Counted from the stretch's first letter, positions 18,679 to 28,198 are shown. The stretch: DNA of 64,000 bases from Pseudaminobacter sp040045035 (GCF_040045035.1 NZ_JBDZDS010000004.1:124001-188000); one strand, 5' to 3'. Made by a program: numbers and translations. Notes: generated from the letters alone by a model not told the origin.

Positions 18679-18793
18679 ACGGGGGCGGTGAACGAAACCT
18701 GAAAAGGGGAAACTGAGAGGGAATACCGCCGGAGCGTCGGCACTCCGGCCAGCAGAACAAGCAAAGCCGAGAACCACAATGGGAGATTGTGAG

Positions 18794-19861
18794 ATGAACG
18801 ACCGCATAAAGCTCAGCAAACGCGACTTCTTCAAGAAGGCGGGCGCAGTGACTGCCGGCGCAGTGGGCGCGTCAACGCTCGCCATGCCTTACGTGCGGGC
18901 GCAGAGCCCGATCAAATGGCGACTGCAAACCTATGCCGGCCCGGCCCTGGCCGAGCATGTGTGCAAGCCGGCCGTCGACGCCTTCAACAAGGCCGCCAAT
19001 GGCGAGATGGTGATCGAAATGTACACGGCCGACCAGCTCGTACCGCAGGGCGAGCTGTTCCGCGCCGTGCAGGCGGGCACACTGGACGCTGCCCAGAGCG
19101 ACGACGACTCGGCGGCCGCGCCGGTCGATGTCGCCGTGTTCGGCGCGTATTTCCCCTTCGCCTCGCGCTACAGTCTCGACATCCCGACGCTCTGGGAATG
19201 GTATGGCCTCAAGGAGATCTGGCAAGAGGCCTATAACGAAGTGAAGGGTGTGACCTGGCTGAGCGCCGGTTCGTGGGATCCCTGCAACTTCGCCACCACC
19301 AAGCCGATCCGCTCGGTTGAAGACCTGAAGGGCCTGCGCGTCTACATGTTCCCCACCGGCGGCCGCTTCATGGAGCGCTTCGGCGTGGTTCCGGTGTCGC
19401 TGCCTTACGAAGACGTTCAGGTGGCGATCCAGACGGGCGAGCTCGACGGCATCTGCTGGTGCGGCATCACCGAGTGCTACACGGTGGGCTGGGCCGATGT
19501 GACCAAGTACTACCTGACCAACAACATTTCGGGCGCTTGGGCAGGCTCGTTCTTCGCCAACACCGAAAAGTGGAACGCCGTGCCGGATCACCTGAAGGAG
19601 CTGTTCCGGATGGCCATGGACACCTCCCATTACTACCGCCAGCACTGGTACTGGTGGGGCGAGGCCCACTACCGCACCACCGGCGGCAAGTACGAACTCA
19701 CCACCATTCCCGGAGCCGAGTGGAAGACGGTCGAAGACGAGGCGCAGAAATTCTGGGACGAAATCGCCACCCAGAGCCCGCGCTGCGCCAAGGTCGTGCA
19801 GATCCTCAAGGACTATCGCGAGACCATGGAAAAGGCCGGCCCGCCCTACCGCTACGGCTGA
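18794..19861 (+). CDS. dctP: TRAP transporter solute-binding protein (DctP type)
   Basis: 355 residues. The N-terminus LSKRDFFKKAGAVTAGAVGA is Tat-like but has Lys-Arg instead of Arg-Arg, with cleavage likely after VRA near residue 37. The mature protein shows the TRAP-SBP layout, including RSVEDLKGLRVYMFPTGG, the region with the conserved Arg that pairs with a carboxylate ligand, and GELDGICWCGI. Many Trp and Tyr residues line the binding half. This is the ligand-recognising component for the DctQM permease just upstream. The start at 18794 follows GGGAGA; the ligand is unknown but probably carries a carboxylate. Confidence 0.92.
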   Translation: MNDRIKLSKRDFFKKAGAVTAGAVGASTLAMPYVRAQSPIKWRLQTYAGPALAEHVCKPAVDAFNKAANGEMVIEMYTADQLVPQGELFRAVQAGTLDAAQSDDDSAAAPVDVAVFGAYFPFASRYSLDIPTLWEWYGLKEIWQEAYNEVKGVTWLSAGSWDPCNFATTKPIRSVEDLKGLRVYMFPTGGRFMERFGVVPVSLPYEDVQVAIQTGELDGICWCGITECYTVGWADVTKYYLTNNISGAWAGSFFANTEKWNAVPDHLKELFRMAMDTSHYYRQHWYWWGEAHYRTTGGKYELTTIPGAEWKTVEDEAQKFWDEIATQSPRCAKVVQILKDYRETMEKAGPPYRYG

Positions 19862-19890
19862 GGGGCGCCGCAGCCTTCCAAAGCCACTTC

Positions 19891-19915
19891 AGCCCGGCCG
19901 CACGACGGCCGGGCT
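19891..19915 (+). other. Intercistronic stem-loop after dctP
   Basis: AGCCCGGCCG and CGGCCGGGCT form a perfect 10-base stem with a 5-base loop and no T-run. Such stems after binding-protein genes usually protect the upstream mRNA and lower read-through. Confidence 0.6.
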
Positions 19916-19960
19916 CACCTGTTGAAACACGATGCGGCCGCGCTTGCGGCGGAGTAGAAA

Positions 19961-21331
19961 ATGGCCGGAAATCTTTCATTCGATCAGTTGAAGAAGGCAG
20001 TCGCGGAGAACGAGATCGACACGGTTCTCGCCTGCGCCGTCGATATGCAGGGCCGTCTTTTCGGCAAGCGTTTCCTGGCTCGTTACTTCGTCGAATCCGC
20101 GCATGACGAGACGCATGGCTGCAACTATCTGCTGGCCGACGATATCGATATGGAGCCGGTGCCGGGCTACCAGGCGGCGAGCTGGTCGAAGGGCTATGGC
20201 GACTTCGTCATGAAGCCGGACCTGTCGACGCTGTGCCGCATTCCATGGCTGGAAAAGACCGCGCTGGTACTGTGCGACGTGCTCGACCACCACGACCACG
20301 CCGACCTGTCGCACTCTCCGCGCGCCATCCTGAGGCGACAGGTGAAGCGCCTGCAGGAGCGCGGCTATCTGGCCTATTTTGCTTCGGAACTCGAATTCTA
20401 CCTGTTCAACGAAACCTATGACAGCGCGCGCGCCAAGCATTGGCAGGGCCTGCAGACGGCCTCTCCCTATATCGGCGACTACCAGATCGGCATCACCACC
20501 AAGGAAGAGCCCTATATGCGCCGCCTGCGCAACGACATGGAGGCGGCAGGCATCCCGATCGAGAACTCCAAGGGCGAGTGGGGCCCCGGCCAGGAGGAGA
20601 TCAATGTCCGCTACGCCGAAGTGCTGGAGATGGCCGACCGCCATGTAATCCTGAAGAACGGCGCCAAGGAGATCGCCGACCTCATGGGCTGCTCCGTGAG
20701 CTTCATGGCCAAGTACAATTATGGCCTTGCCGGCAATTCCAGCCACATCCACAACTCGCTGTGGAGCGCCGACGGCAGGACGCCACTGTTCTTCGACAAA
20801 AACGGCGAGTACGGCATGACCAAGCTCGGCCACCAGTGGGCCGCCGGGCAGCTCAAATACGCCAAGGAATTCACCTGGTTCCTGGCTCCCTACATCAATT
20901 CCTACAAGCGTTTCCAGGCCGGCACCTTCGCGCCGACCAAGATCATGTGGAGCGAGGACAACCGCACCGCCGGCTTCCGCCTGTGCGGCATGGGCACCAA
21001 GGGCGTGCGCATGGAGTGCCGCATCGGCGGCGCCGACATCAATCCGTATCTCGCCTTTGCAGCTCTGATTGCGGCCGGCCTGGCCGGCATCGACGAGCAG
21101 CTCGAGCTGCCGAAGCCCTTCGTCGGAGACGCCTACCAGGCGGCCGAACTGCCCGAGATTCCCAAGACCTTGCGCGGTGCCATCGAAACGATGGAGAAAT
21201 CGACCATGCTGCGCGAGGCCTTCGGCGAGGGCGTGATCGAGCACTATCTGCACACCGCCCGCTGGGAGCAGATGGAATATGACCGCCGCATCACCGACTG
21301 GGAGCTGCACAGAGGCTTCGAGCGGTACTAA
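19961..21331 (+). CDS. Glutamine synthetase family ligase (gamma-glutamyl-amine synthetase-like)
   Basis: 456 residues of the GS catalytic fold. Metal and ATP regions are visible: ASELEFYLFNET near residue 143, GNSSHIHNSLW near 262 (NGxGMHxHxS in true GlnA), and RMECRIGGADINPYLAFAA near 350. The N-terminal domain (VDMQGRLFGKRF) resembles PuuA and other gamma-glutamylpolyamine or amine ligases more than housekeeping GlnA. I infer that it joins glutamate to an amine taken up by the neighbouring transporters. It sits between dctP and an aldehyde dehydrogenase, the order expected for a glutamylation pathway. The amine is not identifiable. Confidence 0.88.
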   Translation: MAGNLSFDQLKKAVAENEIDTVLACAVDMQGRLFGKRFLARYFVESAHDETHGCNYLLADDIDMEPVPGYQAASWSKGYGDFVMKPDLSTLCRIPWLEKTALVLCDVLDHHDHADLSHSPRAILRRQVKRLQERGYLAYFASELEFYLFNETYDSARAKHWQGLQTASPYIGDYQIGITTKEEPYMRRLRNDMEAAGIPIENSKGEWGPGQEEINVRYAEVLEMADRHVILKNGAKEIADLMGCSVSFMAKYNYGLAGNSSHIHNSLWSADGRTPLFFDKNGEYGMTKLGHQWAAGQLKYAKEFTWFLAPYINSYKRFQAGTFAPTKIMWSEDNRTAGFRLCGMGTKGVRMECRIGGADINPYLAFAALIAAGLAGIDEQLELPKPFVGDAYQAAELPEIPKTLRGAIETMEKSTMLREAFGEGVIEHYLHTARWEQMEYDRRITDWELHRGFERY

Positions 21332-21413
21332 TGTCGGCACCTGTCGCGGGCAGAGGGAAAGGCCCGCGCCCCGCCGAACGACCACGCATTTTGCATGAAG
21401 AAGGACTGAAACC

Positions 21414-22802
21414 ATGACCGAGACGGTCAAGCTCAAATCCCCCATCGACGGCTCGATCTATGCAGAGCGGCCGGTCGCCAGCGACCAGGCCATCAACGCC
21501 GCTGTCGAGCGCTCCCGCGCCGCGCAGGTTGCCTGGGCGCAGACCTCGATCGCCGAGCGTGGCAAATACATGCTGGCCTTCCTTGAGGCGCTGGTGGCGA
21601 TGACCGACGAGATCGTGCCGGAGATCGCCTGGCAGATGGGCCGCCCCACCCGCTACGGCGGCGAGTTCGGCGGCGTCAAGGAACGCACGAACTATATGGT
21701 CGAGATCGCCGAACAGGCGCTCAAGCCGGTCATGGCCTCCAACCCGAAGGACGGTTTCCGCCGCTACGTGAAGCGCGATCCGCTGGGCGTGGTCATGGTG
21801 ATCGCGCCGTGGAACTATCCGTACCTCACCGCGGTCAACACCATCGTGCCGGCGCTGATGGCCGGTTCCACCGTCATCCTCAAGCATGCGGCCCAGACGC
21901 TCGTCGTGGGTGAGCGCTTCCAGCAGGCCTTCGACAAGATCGGTCTGCCCAAGGGCGTGTTCCAGAACATCGTGCTCAACCACGCACAGACGGAGAAGTT
22001 GCTCGGCTCCGGCAAGATCGACCACGTCAACTTCACCGGCTCGGTCGCAGGCGGTAAGGCGATCGAGAAGGCGGCGGCCGGCAGCTTCATGAGCATGGGT
22101 CTCGAACTCGGCGGTAAGGACCCGGCCTATGTTCTGCCCGATGCCAAGCTCGACCACGCCATCGCCAACCTGGTGGACGGCGCCTTCTTCAATTCCGGTC
22201 AGTGCTGCTGCGGCATCGAGCGCGTCTACGTGCACGAGAAGGTCTATGACGATTTCGTCGACGGCTTCATCTCGCTCACCAAGGACTATGTCGTCGGCAA
22301 CCCGCTCGACCAGGCCACCACCATGGGGCCGATGGCGCAGTCGCGCTTCGCCGACTTCATCCGCGAGCAGAAGGCCGAGGCCCTGCGCAAGGGCGCTACC
22401 GCGCACATCAACATGAAGGTCGACCAGGACGTGGCTGGCTCGCCCTACCTGGCGCCGGAAGTGCTGACCAATGTCGACCACCAGATGAGCGTCATGCGTG
22501 AGGAAAGTTTTGGCCCCATCGTCGGCATCATGAAGGTGCGCGGCGACGAGGATGCCATCGCGCTGATGAACGACAGCCCCTATGGCCTCACCGCCTCGAT
22601 CTGGACCAGCGACATCGAGCATGCCGTCTCGATCGGCGACCGCGTCGAGACCGGCACCGTGTTCATGAACCGCTGCGACTATCTCGACCCGGCGCTGGTG
22701 TGGACCGGCGTGAAGGACACCGGCAAGGGCGCCGCCCTTTCGGCCATCGGCTACGAGAACCTGACGCGGCCGAAGTCGTACCACCTGCGCGAACAGATCT
22801 GA
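21414..22802 (+). CDS. NAD(P)-dependent aldehyde dehydrogenase
   Basis: 462 residues of the ALDH superfamily. The catalytic Glu motif is MGLELGGKDPAYVLPDA near residue 227, and the nucleophile lies in FFNSGQCCCGIERVYV near 260, with three cysteines in a row. The N-terminal DPLGVVMVIAPWNYPYLTAV and late EESFGPIVGIMKV are conserved cofactor segments. It oxidises an aldehyde to a carboxylate; with the adjacent iron alcohol dehydrogenase it could turn an alcohol group into an acid in two steps. The ATG at 21414 has an AAGGAC site. 82 bases after the GS-like gene, 21 before the alcohol dehydrogenase. Confidence 0.93.
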   Translation: MTETVKLKSPIDGSIYAERPVASDQAINAAVERSRAAQVAWAQTSIAERGKYMLAFLEALVAMTDEIVPEIAWQMGRPTRYGGEFGGVKERTNYMVEIAEQALKPVMASNPKDGFRRYVKRDPLGVVMVIAPWNYPYLTAVNTIVPALMAGSTVILKHAAQTLVVGERFQQAFDKIGLPKGVFQNIVLNHAQTEKLLGSGKIDHVNFTGSVAGGKAIEKAAAGSFMSMGLELGGKDPAYVLPDAKLDHAIANLVDGAFFNSGQCCCGIERVYVHEKVYDDFVDGFISLTKDYVVGNPLDQATTMGPMAQSRFADFIREQKAEALRKGATAHINMKVDQDVAGSPYLAPEVLTNVDHQMSVMREESFGPIVGIMKVRGDEDAIALMNDSPYGLTASIWTSDIEHAVSIGDRVETGTVFMNRCDYLDPALVWTGVKDTGKGAALSAIGYENLTRPKSYHLREQI

Positions 22803-22823
22803 CTATCTTCGAAAGAGAATTCG

Positions 22824-23996
22824 ATGTCCAAGCTCGTTTCCAAATGGAATTATCCCACCACCGTCCGCTTCGGCGCGGGACGTATCTCCGAACTGCCTGA
22901 GGCGCTGGCCGCGACGGGCATCAAGCGGCCGCTCTTCGTCACCGATCCGGGCCTGGCGAAGCTGCCTGTGGTCGCTTCGACGCTGAAGATCCTCGACGAC
23001 GCCAAGATTCCCTACGGCGTGTTTTCGGAGGTGAAGCCCAACCCGGTGGAATCCAACCTCACCGCCGGCATCGCCGTCTTCAAGCAGGGCAAGCATGACG
23101 GCGTCATCGCCTTCGGCGGCGGCTCGGCACTGGACCTGGGCAAGCTGATCGCCTTCCAGGCCGGCCAGACCCGCCCGATCTGGGACTTCGAGGACGTCGG
23201 CGACTGGTGGACCCGCGCCGACGCCGACGCGATCGTGCCGATCATAGCAGTGCCGACCACGGCCGGCACCGGCTCGGAGGTCGGTCGGGCCGGCGTCATC
23301 ACCAACGAGGAGACGCACACCAAGAAGGTCATCTTCCATCCGAAGATGCTGCCGGCGATCGTGATCGCCGATCCGGAACTGACCACCGGCATGCCGCCCT
23401 TCATCACCGCCGGCACCGGCATGGACGCGCTGGCGCACTGCCTGGAAGCCTATTGCGCGCCGGGCTATCACCCGATGGCCGACGGCATCGCGGTGGAAGG
23501 CATCCGGCTGGTATTCGAGAACCTGCCGAAGGCCTATGCCGACGGCAAGGACCTGACCGCCCGCGCCCATATGATGAGCGCGGCCGCCATGGGTGCCACC
23601 GCCTTCCAGAAGGGCCTCGGCGCGATCCATTCCATGTCGCACCCGATCGGCGCGCTCTACGACACCCATCACGGCATGACCAACGCCGTCTTCATGCCCT
23701 ATGTGCTGGCCTTCAACCGCGAGGCGATCGAGGACCGCATCGTGCGGCTGACCGGCTATCTCGGCATGAAGGGCGGGTTTGACGGCTTCGCCAAGGCGGT
23801 GCTGAAGCTGCGCAAGGAATTGAAGGTGCCGCACACCCTGCCGGAGCTGATCAAGGGCCTCGACATGGACAAGAAGCGCAAGGACCTGATCGCCGACATG
23901 GCGGTCGTGGATCCGACCGCAGGCGGCAATCCGGTGAAGCTGACCAAGAAGGCCGCGCTGACACTTCTGGACAACGCCATTGAAGGGGTTCTCTAA
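22824..23996 (+). CDS. Iron-containing alcohol dehydrogenase
   Basis: 390 residues, group III (Fe-ADH). The NAD-binding GGGSALDLGKLIAF lies near residue 97, and metal ligands appear in AGTGMDALAHCLEAY near 196 and in GAIHSMSHPIGALYDTHHG near 270, where the spaced His residues match the family. It probably oxidises a primary alcohol to the aldehyde handled by the dehydrogenase just upstream. The start at 22824 has a GAAAGAGAA site. Last clear enzyme of this cluster before a 215-base gap and the ABC importer genes. Confidence 0.92.
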   Translation: MSKLVSKWNYPTTVRFGAGRISELPEALAATGIKRPLFVTDPGLAKLPVVASTLKILDDAKIPYGVFSEVKPNPVESNLTAGIAVFKQGKHDGVIAFGGGSALDLGKLIAFQAGQTRPIWDFEDVGDWWTRADADAIVPIIAVPTTAGTGSEVGRAGVITNEETHTKKVIFHPKMLPAIVIADPELTTGMPPFITAGTGMDALAHCLEAYCAPGYHPMADGIAVEGIRLVFENLPKAYADGKDLTARAHMMSAAAMGATAFQKGLGAIHSMSHPIGALYDTHHGMTNAVFMPYVLAFNREAIEDRIVRLTGYLGMKGGFDGFAKAVLKLRKELKVPHTLPELIKGLDMDKKRKDLIADMAVVDPTAGGNPVKLTKKAALTLLDNAIEGVL

Positions 23997-24055
23997 GTAC
24001 GATCGAAATAATAAGAGGGGGGAAGTCGCGGGGCTGGTAGTCGCAAAAATCATTA

Positions 24056-24072
24056 GCCGGAAAACAACCGGC
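24056..24072. repeat. Hairpin in the leader before the ABC operon
   Basis: GCCGG-AAAACAA-CCGGC forms a small stem in the 215-base gap between the alcohol dehydrogenase and the ABC operon. No T-run follows, so it is not a clear terminator. Confidence 0.35.
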
Positions 24073-24211
24073 AACGATTGCCAGTCCCGCGGAAAAGTAG
24101 TTAGATTTTGTTCCTCGGGGGGAGTCCGAGGGCAGGTTTTCACATCACTGTCATCAAGTGCAGATAACCGCATCGCAGGCGTCGCAGGGCGTCAGTCAAA
24201 CGGAGAGACAA

Positions 24212-25318
24212 ATGTTCAAGTTCACGGGGAAGATCCTTTCCCTCACCGCAACGGCCCTTATGGTGACCACGGCTATCGGCTCCGCGCAGTCGATGGACGA
24301 GCTGGTCAAGGCCGCCAAGGAAGAGGGCCAACTGACCACCATCGCGCTGCCGCATGACTGGTGCGGCTACGGCGAGGTGATTGCCGGCTTCAAGGCCAAG
24401 TATCCCGAGATCACCGTCAATGAGCTCAACCCGGATGCCGGCTCGAGCGACGAGGTCGAGGCCATCAAGGCCAACAAGGACAACAAGGGCCCGCAGGCTC
24501 CTGACGTCATCGACGTCGGTCTCTCCTATGGCCCGCAGGCCAAGGCTGACGGCCTGATCCAGCCCTACAAGGTCTCGACCTGGGATTCGATCCCGGACAG
24601 CGCCAAGGATGCCGAAGGCTACTGGTACGGCGACTATTACGGCGTGCTCGCCTTCGAGGTGAACAAGGACCTCGTGCCGAATGCGCCGGCCGACTGGGCC
24701 GACCTGCTCAAGGACGAGTACAAGAACTCCGTTGCGCTCGCTGGTGACCCGCGCGCCTCGAACCAGGCCATCCAGGGCGTCGTCGCCGCCGGCCTGTCGA
24801 AGGGTGCGGAAGCCGGCGCCAAGGCTGGCGAGGCGGGTCTCGAGTTCTTCAAGGAGCTCAACGCCAATGGCAATTTCGTGCCGGTCATTGGTAAGGCCGC
24901 GACGCTGGCCCAGGGCCAGACGCCGATCCTCATCACCTGGGACTACAACGCGCTCTCGGGCCGCGACACGCTGAACGGCAACCCGCCGGTCGACGTCATC
25001 GTGCCGAAGACGGGCGTCGTCGCCGGCGTCTACGTCCAGGCGATCAGCGCCTATGCGCCGCATCCGAACGCCGCCAAGCTGTGGATGGAGTACCTCTATT
25101 CCGACGAAGGTCAGCTCGGCTGGCTGAAGGGCTACTGCCACCCGATCCGCTTCAACGATCTGGCCAAGAACGGCAAGATCCCGCAGGAAATGCTCGACAA
25201 GATGCCGCCGGCTGCCGCCTATGAGGCCGCCGTGTTCCCGACGCTCGATGAGCAGGGCGCAGCGAAGGAAGTGATCACCAAGAATTGGGATTCGGTGGTC
25301 GGCGCCAACGTTCAGTAA
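24212..25318 (+). CDS. ABC transporter periplasmic substrate-binding protein
   Basis: 368 residues. A Sec signal peptide (FTGKILSLTATALMVTTAIG, cleavage near SAQS) precedes a type-2 periplasmic binding protein related to PotD, FbpA and PhnS (ELVKAAKEEGQLTTIALP; later PDVIDVGLSYG and GVLAFEVNKDL). The start at 24212 follows a GGAGAG site; an upstream ATG at 24158 would spoil the signal peptide. Relatives bind polyamines, ferric iron or aminoethylphosphonate. The setting beside a glutamylating ligase favours an amine, but this is inference. Confidence 0.92.
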   Translation: MFKFTGKILSLTATALMVTTAIGSAQSMDELVKAAKEEGQLTTIALPHDWCGYGEVIAGFKAKYPEITVNELNPDAGSSDEVEAIKANKDNKGPQAPDVIDVGLSYGPQAKADGLIQPYKVSTWDSIPDSAKDAEGYWYGDYYGVLAFEVNKDLVPNAPADWADLLKDEYKNSVALAGDPRASNQAIQGVVAAGLSKGAEAGAKAGEAGLEFFKELNANGNFVPVIGKAATLAQGQTPILITWDYNALSGRDTLNGNPPVDVIVPKTGVVAGVYVQAISAYAPHPNAAKLWMEYLYSDEGQLGWLKGYCHPIRFNDLAKNGKIPQEMLDKMPPAAAYEAAVFPTLDEQGAAKEVITKNWDSVVGANVQ

Positions 25319-25331
25319 AAACCTCAAATTT

Positions 25332-25353
25332 CGGGCGGTCGAAAGGCCGCCCG
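25332..25353 (+). other. Intercistronic stem-loop after the binding-protein gene
   Basis: CGGGCGG and CCGCCCG pair around TCGAAAGG between the binding-protein and first permease genes, without a T-run. It is placed to stabilise the upstream message. Confidence 0.6.
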
Positions 25354-25379
25354 GACCCCCCATTTTGGATTTCCGCCGC

Positions 25380-26294
25380 ATGAGCGAAACCACATTTCCC
25401 GAACCAACTGCTGCCCGGCAGGTCGTTCCGCCGGCGCAGGCGGAAGGCATGCGGCTTCCGTTGCAATGGCTGGGCGTTGCGCCCTTCTTCATCTTCGCGC
25501 TGATGTTCCTGATCCTGCCGACCTTCTATCTGGTCGTCGGTGCCTTCCAGAATGATCAGGGCGAATTCACCTTTGCCAATATCGGCGCGCTGTTCCAGCC
25601 CTCGATCCTGGCCGCCTACTGGATTTCGATCCGCGTCAGCCTGGCCTCCGCCGTGCTCGGCGCGCTTGCCGGCCTCGCGATCTCCATCGCCATCGTGCGC
25701 GGCGGCTTGCCGAGGTGGGTACGCTCGACCACGATGACGTTCTCGGGCGTCGCCTCCAACTTCGCCGGCGTGCCGCTGGCCTTCGCCTTTCTCGCCACGC
25801 TCGGCCGACTCGGTCTGGTCACTGTGCTGCTGCGGACGTGGTTCGATATCAACATCTATGCGCTCGGCTTCAACATCCTTTCGTTTGCCGGCTTGACGCT
25901 GACTTACCTGTTCTTCCAGATCCCGCTGATGGTCGTCATCATCACGCCAGCGATCGACGGGTTGAAGAAGGAGTGGGGCGAGGCCGCCGCGACGCTCGGC
26001 GCCACCCAGTTCCAATATTGGCGCATGGTGGTGATCCCCGTCTTGTGGCCGAGCTTCCTGGGCACCGTCATCCTGCTGTTCGCTAATGCCTTCGGCGCGA
26101 TCGCGACAGCCTATGCGCTGACCGGTTCCTCGCTCAACATCGTGCCCATCCTGCTCTATGCGCAGATCCGCGGCGACGTGCTGCACAACCCGCATCTCGG
26201 CTATGCGCTGGCCTTCGGCATGATCGTCGTCACCGGGCTCGCCAATATCTTCTACATCTGGTTCCGCGTCCGCAGCGAGAGGTGGCTCAAATGA
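25380..26294 (+). CDS. ABC transporter permease (first of pair)
   Basis: 304 residues with about six membrane helices and the EAA-type cytoplasmic loop KKEWGEAAATLGATQFQYWR near residue 195, which contacts the ATPase. The N-terminal 30 residues are polar. The ATG at 25380 is chosen over a TTG at 25365; neither has a strong ribosome-binding site. It belongs to the PotB/PhnU-like group. Its stop overlaps the start of the next permease (ATGA). Confidence 0.9.
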   Translation: MSETTFPEPTAARQVVPPAQAEGMRLPLQWLGVAPFFIFALMFLILPTFYLVVGAFQNDQGEFTFANIGALFQPSILAAYWISIRVSLASAVLGALAGLAISIAIVRGGLPRWVRSTTMTFSGVASNFAGVPLAFAFLATLGRLGLVTVLLRTWFDINIYALGFNILSFAGLTLTYLFFQIPLMVVIITPAIDGLKKEWGEAAATLGATQFQYWRMVVIPVLWPSFLGTVILLFANAFGAIATAYALTGSSLNIVPILLYAQIRGDVLHNPHLGYALAFGMIVVTGLANIFYIWFRVRSERWLK

Positions 26295-27082
26295 AGGCCA
26301 GCCGTTTCTGGGCATGGCTCACCTTCGCGCTGGGTGCGGCCTATTTCTTCATCCCGCTGATCGCGACGCTGGAATTCTCGCTGCGCATGCGTCGCGGCGA
26401 GTATTCCTTCGACGCCTACCGCGTGGTTCTGGGCGACATGCGCTTCCAGGAGACATTCGCCTATTCGACGATCGTTGCCTGCTTCACCATAGTAATCGGC
26501 GTGCTGCTGGTGGTGCCGACGGCCTATTGGATCCGGCTGCGCATGCCTTGGATCAGGCCGGTCGTGGAATTCATTACCCTGCTTCCGCTGATCATTCCGG
26601 CGATCGTTATCGTCTTCGGCTATATCCGCATGTACGGGTCTAACTCACCGCTGCCGTTCCTGGCGACCACGCGGGGAACCGACGTCCTGCTGATGATCGG
26701 TTATGCCACGCTGGCGCTGCCCTACATGTACCGCGCCGTCGACACCGGCTTGCGCACCATCGACGTGCGCACGCTGACGGAAGCCGCGCAGGTGCATGGC
26801 GCTGGCTGGACGACGATTATCGCCCGCATCATCCTGCCGAACGTGCTGATCGCGGTGCTGTCAGGCGCCTTCCTGACCTTCGCGATCGTGATCGGCGAGT
26901 TCACCATGGCAAGCCTGCTCAACAGGCCGGCCTTCGGTCCCTACCTGCAGAACATCGGCGCCAACCGCGCCTATGAGCCGGCGGCGCTGGCGGTCATCGC
27001 CTTCGCCATCACCTGGGGCTGCATGTCGGTGATCCAGGTCCTGTCCCGTTTTGCGCCGAAATCGGCTAACAACCCGAATTGA
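26291..27082 (+). CDS. ABC transporter permease (second of pair)
   Basis: 263 residues, six helices, PotC/PhnV-like. The EAA loop is DVRTLTEAAQVHGAGWTTII near residue 158. Together with the preceding permease it forms the heterodimeric channel. The ATG at 26291 overlaps the previous stop; a GTG at 26282 is also in frame. 17 bases separate it from the ATPase gene. Confidence 0.91.
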   Translation: MKASRFWAWLTFALGAAYFFIPLIATLEFSLRMRRGEYSFDAYRVVLGDMRFQETFAYSTIVACFTIVIGVLLVVPTAYWIRLRMPWIRPVVEFITLLPLIIPAIVIVFGYIRMYGSNSPLPFLATTRGTDVLLMIGYATLALPYMYRAVDTGLRTIDVRTLTEAAQVHGAGWTTIIARIILPNVLIAVLSGAFLTFAIVIGEFTMASLLNRPAFGPYLQNIGANRAYEPAALAVIAFAITWGCMSVIQVLSRFAPKSANNPN

Positions 27083-27099
27083 ACGAAAGAAACGACGCG

Positions 27100-28167
27100 A
27101 TGTCCGAAACATTTCTCAGCATCCAGGGGGTTCGCAAGTCGTTCGGCCAGACCACCGTGGTCAAGGATTTCAACCTCGACGTGGCGCGCGGCGAGTTCGT
27201 CTCGTTCCTCGGCCCCTCGGGCTGCGGCAAGACGACGATGCTGCGCACGGTGGCCGGTTTCGAGGAGCCGACCGCAGGCCGCATCATGATCGGCGGCAAG
27301 GACGTCACCCAGCTGAAGCCCAACCAGCGCAACATCGGCATGGTGTTCCAGGCCTATGCGCTGTTTCCCAACCTGACGGTGGCGCAGAATATCGCCTTCG
27401 GGCTCAAGGTCGCCGGCGCACCGAAGGCCGAGATCGACCGGCGCGTGGAGGAGATGCTCGGCATCATCAAGCTGGCCGAATACGGCAGCCGCTATCCATA
27501 CCAGCTTTCCGGCGGTCAGCAGCAGCGCGTGGCGCTGGCTCGTGCACTCGCGCCCAAGCCCAAGCTCTTGCTGCTCGACGAGCCGCTGTCGGCGCTCGAC
27601 GCCAAGGTGCGCATCTCGCTGCGCGAAGAAATCCGCGCGATCCAGAAGAAGCTCGACATCACCACCATCTTCGTGACCCACGACCAGGAAGAGGCGCTGT
27701 CCATGTCGGACCGCATCGTGGTCATGTATGACGGCAAGGCCGAGCAGGTCGGCACGCCGTTCGAGATCTACAACCGCCCGGCGACCAAGTTCGTCGCCAA
27801 TTTCGTCGGCACGCTCAACGTCCTCGACGGTACGGTCATCGACCCGGCGACGGCCACCGTCAGGATCAACGACCGCGACGTCTCGCTGAAGAAGGGCGCG
27901 CTCAACGGCGCCAAGGCCGGTGACGTGCTGTCGCTGGCGCTGCGGCCGGAGGCGATCGTGCTGGGCAAGCAGGATGGGCGCGACACCAGCCTGGGCGGGC
28001 AGATTTCCGACGTCAGCTTCCTGGGCTCCGTCATTCGCGTGCGTGTGGGGCTTGGCAAGCATGCCGTCTCGCTCGACACGTTCAACAGCCCGGCGAGCCC
28101 GCCGCCAGTCGTCGGCGAGCAGGCGGAGATCAGCTTCTCGTCAAGCGACCTGCTGGTCCTTCATTGA
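27100..28167 (+). CDS. ABC transporter ATP-binding protein
   Basis: 355 residues. Walker A GPSGCGKTT lies near residue 38, the Q-loop near 82 (VFQAYALFPN), signature LSGGQQQR near 135 and Walker B LLLLDEPLSALD near 155. After residue 240 there is a TOBE/OB-fold domain (TVIDPATATVRINDRDV and onward), typical of PotA and FbpC. Supplies energy to the two permeases upstream. The start at 27100 gives the standard N-terminus; an extra in-frame ATG at 27079 adds seven residues. The operon ends in the terminator at 28171. Confidence 0.95.
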   Translation: MSETFLSIQGVRKSFGQTTVVKDFNLDVARGEFVSFLGPSGCGKTTMLRTVAGFEEPTAGRIMIGGKDVTQLKPNQRNIGMVFQAYALFPNLTVAQNIAFGLKVAGAPKAEIDRRVEEMLGIIKLAEYGSRYPYQLSGGQQQRVALARALAPKPKLLLLDEPLSALDAKVRISLREEIRAIQKKLDITTIFVTHDQEEALSMSDRIVVMYDGKAEQVGTPFEIYNRPATKFVANFVGTLNVLDGTVIDPATATVRINDRDVSLKKGALNGAKAGDVLSLALRPEAIVLGKQDGRDTSLGGQISDVSFLGSVIRVRVGLGKHAVSLDTFNSPASPPPVVGEQAEISFSSSDLLVLH

Positions 28168-28170
28168 AAC

Positions 28171-28198
28171 AAAAAGGCAGGCTCAGGCCTGCCTTTTT
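28171..28198. terminator. Rho-independent terminator of the ABC operon
   Basis: AAAAAGGCAGGC and GCCTGCCTTTTT form a stem with a 4-base TCAG loop, four bases after the ATPase stop. The A-tract makes it potentially bidirectional. Confidence 0.92.

Noticed and set aside
17224..18885. Minus-strand frame of 553 codons
   Set aside because: Antisense of dctM; Asp/His/Gln-rich, no recognisable domain.
22803..24173. Minus-strand frame of 456 codons
   Set aside because: Antisense of the iron alcohol dehydrogenase.
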